Assembly: GCF_030253575.1 (NCBI RefSeq)
Contig: NC_080568.1
Coordinates: 79,501-143,500 of the forward strand
Direction: 5' to 3'
DNA from: Rhododendron vialii
Taxonomy: Eukaryota; Streptophyta; Magnoliopsida; Ericales; Ericaceae
Length of the DNA stretch: 64,000 nt
Shown: positions 56,701 to 64,000 of the stretch, in pieces
Position numbering within the stretch: position 1 is the stretch's first letter
Layout of the letters: each line of letters starts with the position of its first letter
The notes under the pieces: generated by a model
The model's database searches: none
Told to the model about the DNA's origin: nothing
The model's input: only the letters and a program-made list of their open reading frames with translations
Translations under genes and position numbers: made by a program

Positions 56701-58178
56701 TATATTTTTTGTTCAAATCGAGACAGTATAAGAAGAATTCCCATAAGCTAAGACGTTTGCTTAGCTGGTATTTCAGGATGCTCCAAAATATTAGGACCGT
56801 ACAACTTCCAAATGGGAAAACAGATAGCAAAGGTTATTATTAAAGATGTTTTGACATAGTTTGTTATTAAAGAAAAATAAATGGATAGCCAAATGCAAGA
56901 CTTATGTACTTTCAACCGGCAAACATGTCTCACCCAAATTAAATTTCCCATTGCAAGCAGTTCTTCATTGGTCGCAAGGATGAAGCCAAGGGGGAACAGG
57001 TAGTGGCGGCTACCACCGCAAGAATTTTCTGAAATGCTATTGTTATGCTAGTACGTAGTAACTTTTTTGGTACCACCAACCAGTAGGTTTTTTCATACTA
57101 GAAAAACTTAAATACTAACCACTTAGTCTTTTACCTTTTCTTTGTAGAAGAGTCCTAAAATAAGCAGCCCGAAGCCAATTTTAGTGGCCCTGTTAAATGT
57201 TTTAAAAGCTTGTCGTTCAAATGAGAAAAATGAAATGCACACAGACTTATTCAAGACTCTTCTTTAATTTACCAAATAAACTGTAACTAAGACCAAGCGC
57301 AAAAGAAAAAAAATCGATAAACCATGGCTACTGTGATTCTGTGAGCATATCGACACAAATTTTTGACTGAATTCTCTTTAAGGTTTTCTTCCCTCTCCAT
57401 AGTTCTAATCACTTTGTCCGTTTCAACATCTAATAGAGAGTGTGCCTTTTCATGTATGTAACTTATCAAGAGCAGATTGTAGAATGGAATGAATGAGAAT
57501 TTTTTGTTAAGGTACATACTTGATCACATATGTTAAGGACATGTTAGAAGATTTAACCAATTTTGGTATGATGAATATACAATGGTATTAAAGGTTCATT
57601 AATTTTAAATGGATTGTGTTAAAATTTCTCTTTTTAATTGTACTCTGTGGGCATATACAAAACATTGTTAACTACATAGTTTTTTTACTACAATTTTCTT
57701 TTTAAATTAATTGAAAAATGTTCATATTTGTTGTCCAGTTTGTCAAAAAAAATATTTCAGTAGTATAAACATTCGCCATCTCTAGCATAAAATCCTCGCG
57801 TTCTTGATTGGTCATGCTTGAAGTTCTTGAGTGGGACCAGACCCTTAAAAATCTTCATTGAGAGGGAGATTAGAGGATGGAGTTCATTATCAACTGATGT
57901 GCCACTGCTTCCGCGCTTTCTTGCTAACTAATGAACTGAGAGCTGTCGCAACTAAAGAAAGTTAAAAGAGCAATCCTTGGGTGAACAACCCTTTAAGAAG
58001 CCAATTACTGGTGTGTTTGGGCAGAAAGCTTGTACTTTTTTGTGTTTTAGTTTCTAATGTTGGTTTGTATGGTGATTTCAGGGATGAGATTGCTACTCTA
58101 ATCGACAAATTTGCCATGAACACCAAGACACTAGTCGAAGCAACTTACAAAATGATTCACAAGGGCAAGAGATTCTGA
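44763..58178 (+). CDS. Small glycine-rich protein, possibly TGD5-like, three exons
   Basis: Predicted exons 44763-44928, 50163-50310 and 58082-58178 (TGA 58176-58178) join in frame to give 136 aa. The N terminus is short and basic (LRRKLPVLKSKELGNLGPGF). Two glycine-rich blocks follow, with alternating Gly and hydrophobic residues (GVGAGCGIGFGIGFMGG; GVGCGVGFGFGYGYGMGRG), likely membrane-inserting. The C terminus is charged (DEIATLIDKFAMNTKTL). Plants have a small family of this form; TGD5, a glycine-rich chloroplast envelope protein of lipid import, is one candidate, but I am not sure of the match. An upstream in-frame ATG at 44613 would add 50 residues, including a 21-bp duplicated motif; I prefer 44763. 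The gene covers 13.4 kb because both introns hold retrotransposons. Confidence 0.75.
44929..46855 (+). other. Intron 1 of the glycine-rich gene, part before the Gypsy element
   Basis: Non-coding, AT-rich. It contains a run of T at about 45130-45145 and the SINE-like segment at about 46290-46545. Confidence 0.5.
46290..46545 (-). mobile_element. Candidate tRNA-derived SINE
   Basis: On the minus strand a possible A box (GTTAGCTTGAAGGTCAAG) is followed about 45 bp later by GGTTCGAAACC, a good pol III B box. This is the head of a tRNA-derived SINE. The body then runs toward 46290. No clean target duplication or tail was confirmed. Confidence 0.5.
46856..49080 (-). mobile_element. Internally deleted Gypsy-type LTR element
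   Basis: LTRs 46856-47372 (517 bp) and 48566-49080 (515 bp) are flanked by CACGG (46851-46855, 49081-49085). The left LTR starts CG where TG is expected. On the minus strand a primer-site-like TTGGTATTAGAGC follows the right LTR, and a purine tract (CCAGGGGAGAATG) precedes the left one. Only 1193 bp lie between the LTRs, with a piece of gag. By eye the LTRs differ at roughly 20-30 sites, so this is an older insertion. It lies in intron 1 of the glycine-rich gene, antisense to it. Confidence 0.9.
47916..48538 (-). pseudogene. gag remnant of the deleted Gypsy-type element
   Basis: Starts MAGVFQHQQQEQQQSF shortly after the primer site, then changes frame near 48400. The rest carries KPPIYDEYSEE and later KPPIYDEYPKDD, acidic motifs typical of the region between gag and protease in plant Gypsy elements. 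There is no zinc knuckle, protease or pol domain. Confidence 0.7.
49086..50162 (+). other. Intron 1 of the glycine-rich gene, part after the Gypsy element
   Basis: The motif GCTGCACTTT/TTGCACCT...TTTGCTCCCTAT recurs about five times at irregular spacing between 49130 and 49640, a decayed repeat. No coding signal. Confidence 0.4.
50594..55758 (+). mobile_element. Full-length but degenerate Ty1/Copia retrotransposon
   Basis: LTRs of 146 bp at 50594-50739 and 55613-55758 differ at two sites and are flanked by TGTTT (50589-50593, 55759-55763). TGGTATCAAAGCC at 50740 is the initiator-tRNA-Met-type primer site, and GAGGGGGAG at about 55604-55612 is the polypurine tract. The order gag, protease, integrase, reverse transcriptase, RNase H places it in Copia. 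It lies in intron 2 of the glycine-rich gene, in the same orientation. Confidence 0.96.
51386..55605 (+). pseudogene. Copia gag-pol polyprotein, multiply disabled
   Basis: Gag starts ATG at 51386 (MSAEETKSASSS) with LNGKNYVVWAKAVEVYYLGE. Stops interrupt it at 51791-51793 and about 52015-52017. A frame change lies at the G run near 52215. The zinc knuckle reads CTHCWGTNYTVEFC, with Tyr where His is expected. The protease motif reads INSGASDHM near 52529, with Asn for the catalytic Asp. Integrase has YHSL and CEVYEFSKHH, with zinc ligands altered, and NGVAGRK with Gly where the catalytic Glu belongs. Further frame changes lie near 53300, 53800 and 54310. Reverse transcriptase keeps LDVKNAFLHGD and YVDD (about 54652). 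RNase H is cut by a TGA at 55252-55254, then continues SSAEAEYRAM to ADIFTKPL. It is non-functional. Confidence 0.95.
55764..58081 (+). other. Intron 2 of the glycine-rich gene, part after the Copia element
   Basis: AT-rich, no coding signal and no recognised TE ends. Ends with GTGATTTCAG, the acceptor of exon 3. Confidence 0.5.
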
Positions 58179-58814
58179 TGAGTTTACTGTATGCCTGTAT
58201 TGTTTTTGGGGTTTTAGGTATATGTAAATGGCTGCTTCTCGAACTCCAGATAGAGCTTCTAGAAATGCATGAATATATGGATTAGAAGTGGATCATTCTT
58301 AATATGTGTGCTGTAGCGTATTTGCAGTGAATTAATTAAGGTTGTAACAGGCTTGAGTTCTCTCTTTTTCAGTCTACTGTACCAAGATTTCTGTAGGTTA
58401 TGGTCCTTGCAAAACGCAGCAGCTTGTTCCTCTCTAATTGTTGAAAGGGCATGGCTCTCCGGCTCATTAATGGACGAGACCGAACAGTGGGCCATCAGGG
58501 TTCATTATTCCTACAGTTGTAATGCAAACTCTTGGTTAAAATTATAAATTGTTCGGCTTTTTTCCCCGCGTTTTAGCACTCCATTGGGTCTACAACATAT
58601 ATGAATAATAACCAAGCATTGATAAAAAGAAGAGCAATGTTACCAATACAACTTTAAAACATAATTTTGGACGCCTTTATGTCCGAAGACCTACATGCAT
58701 TGAACAATTCTGGATGTAGTAGTGTTTGGAGTTGTGTTTGTAGACTTTTTTTTAAACAAAGATAAGTATATGTTATGGAGGTGAAATTATACAATACTTC
58801 AGGACTATCGTCAT

Positions 58815-58922
58815 GTGGTACTCCCTACCACTTTACAACCACACATTCTTGTGGGGTCTATCCTCACCATAGTGGTAGACCCTACAAGAATGTGTGGTTG
58901 TAAAGTGGTAGGGAATACTACG
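58815..58922. repeat. Near-perfect hairpin of about 108 bp
   Basis: The left arm CCCTACCACTTTACAACC begins at about 58823 and continues through CACACATTCTTG; its inverse complement is at 58880-58913. The arms are about 45 bp with only a few mismatches and a short central loop (about 58861-58873). It may be a small foldback MITE or a young hairpin RNA locus, about 410 bp upstream of the LHCB5 start. Confidence 0.85.
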
Positions 58923-59079
58923 TGGCAATACTCCCAAACTACTGAATAATTATTCGTTATGGAGAGATAGAAGAAGGAAAAGAAACAAGAGAAATAGTTT
59001 GTGTGTGTGGACAGCAATCATCTCTGTGTTATCCATATACTATCCGCGATCTACAAGTATAATAGTGAGCGAGTATCCA

Positions 59080-59332
59080 CCTTCATCCGCCATGTCATGA
59101 AAGCCAACCAATCAAAAAGGCAGCATAAGATTGCAGGAGTTGGATGGCCACCAATCACAACCCCAGGACACGAATCCAAGGTGGCAAGTCCACATCCACC
59201 AGATCAAGCATTTAGTAGTTTGTTCCAAAGTCTCATCAGTATCTATCTCCCTGCTCTCTATCTATCTCAAAGAAGAGGAGGCAAAACAGAGAGAGAGAGA
59301 GAAAGAGAGAGAGCAGAACAAGCTTAGCTAGC
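59080..59332 (+). promoter_or_regulatory. LHCB5 promoter and 5' UTR region
   Basis: CCAAT occurs at 59108-59112 and again at about 59151. GGCCACC and CACATCCACC motifs lie between. A GA-rich leader (59287-59315) precedes the ATG. No clear TATA box was seen, which is not unusual for photosynthesis genes. Exact start of transcription unknown. Confidence 0.45.
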
Positions 59333-61502
<2,170 letters not shown>

Positions 61503-62880
61503 TCATTTCGTCCTTTCTTAAGTTAACCCACGATCATATCCTTCATTGCAATTCAAACTCAACTGTGTTTTTACAGTACTACTTTATAGAGGGCTCTACC
61601 ACTATCGTCTGTCCATGTAGATTCAACTACATCTATATGTCAGTCTGTATTGTATCTTCTTGGCTGCTTTTTCTTCAGACTTAATTTAGTCAGTTAGCCC
61701 TCACAAGAAGATGATTGAATGCTGTTAATGGTACCATTCTAATCACCCCTGGTCCTTGTTCGCGCAAAGAAAGTTATGGATGGATTAGCCCAAGGTTTAC
61801 TAGTATTTAGCTCCAGCAGAGAGTAGATCATATATTGATATTTTATTCTTGGGTACTTGCCATAAAAATTACATCAGAATGCCTTATTTATACTACTTGA
61901 TGATAAAACTAGATAAGACTCTTGACCTTCCAACTTCAAGTGACTATCTATATAGGATTGACTCTTGACCTTCCTACTTCAAGATAAGACTAATTAACTT
62001 TAATAAATTTTAGACCATTCTACAATCTCTTCAAACTTCTACAAAATTGCAAATTAGTAACTTCTACTAACATTCTTCCACGACACGATTTTATTAAAAC
62101 CAATCAAAACAAGCTAGAAACTCATCGACGCATACTCCAAGCCACTAATGAGAAGAAATTGTCACGGTTGAGTATATGATGTCCCATAATACAATTTCGG
62201 AAGGTTGATATTAGATTTTTTGGAGGGTTCCAACCTAAAATTAATTGGCTATAAGTGGAGTAGTCTTTGGATGTTATTACGGTTGAGTATATAATGTCCC
62301 ATAAAACGTACTTGAATTGGGACAAACGAATGTATTGTAACATACGTGCGTCATTGTATTGTAGGATTTTTATACAAAAAGGATACGAGATGAAATAAGT
62401 ATCCCGTACGTATCTTAGGATTTTAACAATAATGACAGTTTCAATCACGCGGGAGAAGGGAGATTGCTAGAAAACCAATGTCTTAAAAAAAAATTCTCTT
62501 AATTTTGACTCAAACCAAATAAAAGTTGATCGGCTTGTCTTTCAAGACGGGTCCACCTACAAATATGTTGAGTTTCACGAGGTGATTAATCCCAGATTCC
62601 CAAATAATCACACTTTCAGAACTGGAGTAGTAGAAGATAATGAAAACTCGATTCCCTTTAAGTTTAACAGTAATAGTGAAGTTTGGCAAGTATATCTCAA
62701 TTTCAAACTGGTTATATACTACGGATCAAAAAAAAAAAAAACTGGTTATATGCTATAATCCTTTGGCCGGGGTCGGTATGTGTCAGCTGATCGGCAGCAG
62801 TTTTGCGTCTCCGGTTTGTGGGCGGAGATCGAATAAATGGGCTGGAAGTTTAATTAGAGTTCCTCCAGCTGGGTAGAGTC
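61503..62880. other. LHCB5 3' region and intergenic DNA
   Basis: Likely 3' UTR up to about 61700. Farther on are short direct repeats: GACTCTTGACCTTCC with ACTTCAAG twice near 61920-61980, and CGGTTGAGTATATGATGTCCC near 62165 with a second copy near 62281. No gene recognised. Confidence 0.45.
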
Positions 62881-63340
62881 AGGGCCGGCCAGGGGTAAGC
62901 CCCACAAGCCGGCTGGCTCGGGCAACCCCTGGCAAGGGGCAACAAAAAAAAAAAATTGTATGTATAAAAAAACAAAAACAAAAAATCCAGCAAAAAATAT
63001 ATTTAGGGGCATCATCCAAAAAAAATTGTACAAATTTTTTTAAAAAAGTAAATATTTATGGTTTCCACCTATTTTAAAAAATTATGATACTTGAGAAAAT
63101 TAGGAAAGTAAAAGAGAGGTTTTTATATACCTGGGGTAAATAACAGATAAAAAGAAATTAGAAGGGCAAATTATTAAGAGAGAAAATTAGGAGGGCTATC
63201 AGATAAGAAGAAAAAAAGAAAAGGGACGCTATAGCCAAAACGAGAAGGGACGGATGTTGTAATTCAAGCTAAATGGACATATAATCTTATTTTTGTCCTT
63301 TTTTGTTGTTGCTTGTATGTCTTTTTTTTTTTATACTTAA
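62881..63340. mobile_element. Possible end of a hAT-like element
   Basis: CAGGGCCGGCCAGGGG at 62881 resembles the hAT-type terminus CAGGGCCGGC found widely in plants. The A-rich sequence after it is non-coding. No inverse end or target duplication was found. Confidence 0.35.
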
Positions 63341-63390
63341 CACTAGCGGGCAACGAGTCCTGTTATTCGCAATAAAGATTTACAGACAAT

Positions 63391-63711
63391 CACACAAGGA
63401 AAAACTCGTTTGGGCTCATTCTAGATCCCACAAAAATCTAGAAAAATATTTATAAATTTTTTAATATTATTTTATGGGGCTCTGTAAAAAATCAGCTCCA
63501 ACGGACATCAGTAAGTGTTACTTTTGAATTCATATGGGCGAATTGAGCAGTTTCGCTCTAACGAATCCAAAAGTAATACTTACCGATCGATATCCCTTGT
63601 AGCCGATTTTTTACAGAGCCCCATAAAATAATATTCAAAAAATTTTAGATATTTTTCTAGATTTTTGTGAGACCCGTAATGAGCCCAAACGCATTTTTCC
63701 TTGCGTGGTTC
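63391..63711. mobile_element. Foldback element of about 320 bp
   Basis: The left arm (CACAAGGAAAAACTCGTTTG, then GGGGCTCTGTAAAAAATC near 63476) is inverted in the right arm (GATTTTTTACAGAGCCCC near 63606, then CAAACGCATTTTTCC). The two arms cover nearly the whole element, about 150 bp each with moderate divergence, and a short centre near 63540. Non-coding. Confidence 0.8.
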
Positions 63712-64000
63712 CCTGCAAATTTTCCTTGCGATTAGAATTTTCAAGTGGACAACCAAGCGAAAGATTGGGCTTGGGCAACCCAAATGTCGGACCGGCACCG
63801 GGTAGAGTTCATCTAGCCATGAGCTATCTTCTCTAATCTGTCCTGGTCGCAAATACTATTAAATTTGAGGTAAGGTACTGCCTACTCTTTCTTTCTTTTT
63901 TGTTTTTCTTTCAAGTATGATTATACACATAAAATTCAATCTGGAATAGGCATGTAGCGACAGTCGTATTAATATCTTTCTAATATACGTCATTGCAAAC

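Overview
This is plant nuclear DNA, almost certainly from a eudicot. All genes have spliced introns with GT/AG borders. LHCB5, a mitochondrial-type CLPX and a ycf45-family plastid ATPase are present, and most of the space between exons is made of plant transposable elements (TEs). The species cannot be named from sequence alone. Splice sites were placed by matching GT/AG to conserved protein frames; none was checked against transcripts.

Layout, with all cellular genes on the + strand: (1) 1214-2527, the last four exons of a CLPX gene whose upstream exons lie outside the window. (2) 5308-19571, a nine-exon ycf45/SPD1-family P-loop ATPase whose introns hold a miniature Copia (TRIM) element split by a MULE-like element, a second MULE-like element, a Tourist-like MITE, and a solo LTR inside a MULE-like terminus. 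(3) 20975-33985, a short-period minisatellite split by a 3.5-kb solo LTR, itself split by a very young gag-protease-only Ty3/Gypsy element with LTRs differing at about 2 of 1393 sites. (4) 35635-44032, two copies of one LTR family in opposite orientation flanking a dead berberine-bridge-enzyme-like gene. (5) 44763-58178, a 136-aa glycine-rich protein gene spread over 13 kb, with a deleted Gypsy element in intron 1 and a degenerate Copia element in intron 2. (6) 59333-61502, an intact six-exon LHCB5 (CP26) gene. (7) 61503-64000, intergenic repeats including a foldback element.

The genes do not form an operon or pathway; three (ATPase, LHCB5, perhaps the glycine-rich protein) may act in plastids and CLPX in the mitochondrion. 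The strongest observations are insertion histories supported by target-site duplications (TSDs): nested, dated events that can be read base by base. I found no CRISPR, tRNA or rRNA, and nothing that is convincingly a new multi-gene system. The best candidates for something little described are the gag-protease-only retrotransposon with three hairpins upstream of its TATA box, and the orientation-switching minisatellite that hosts the nest.
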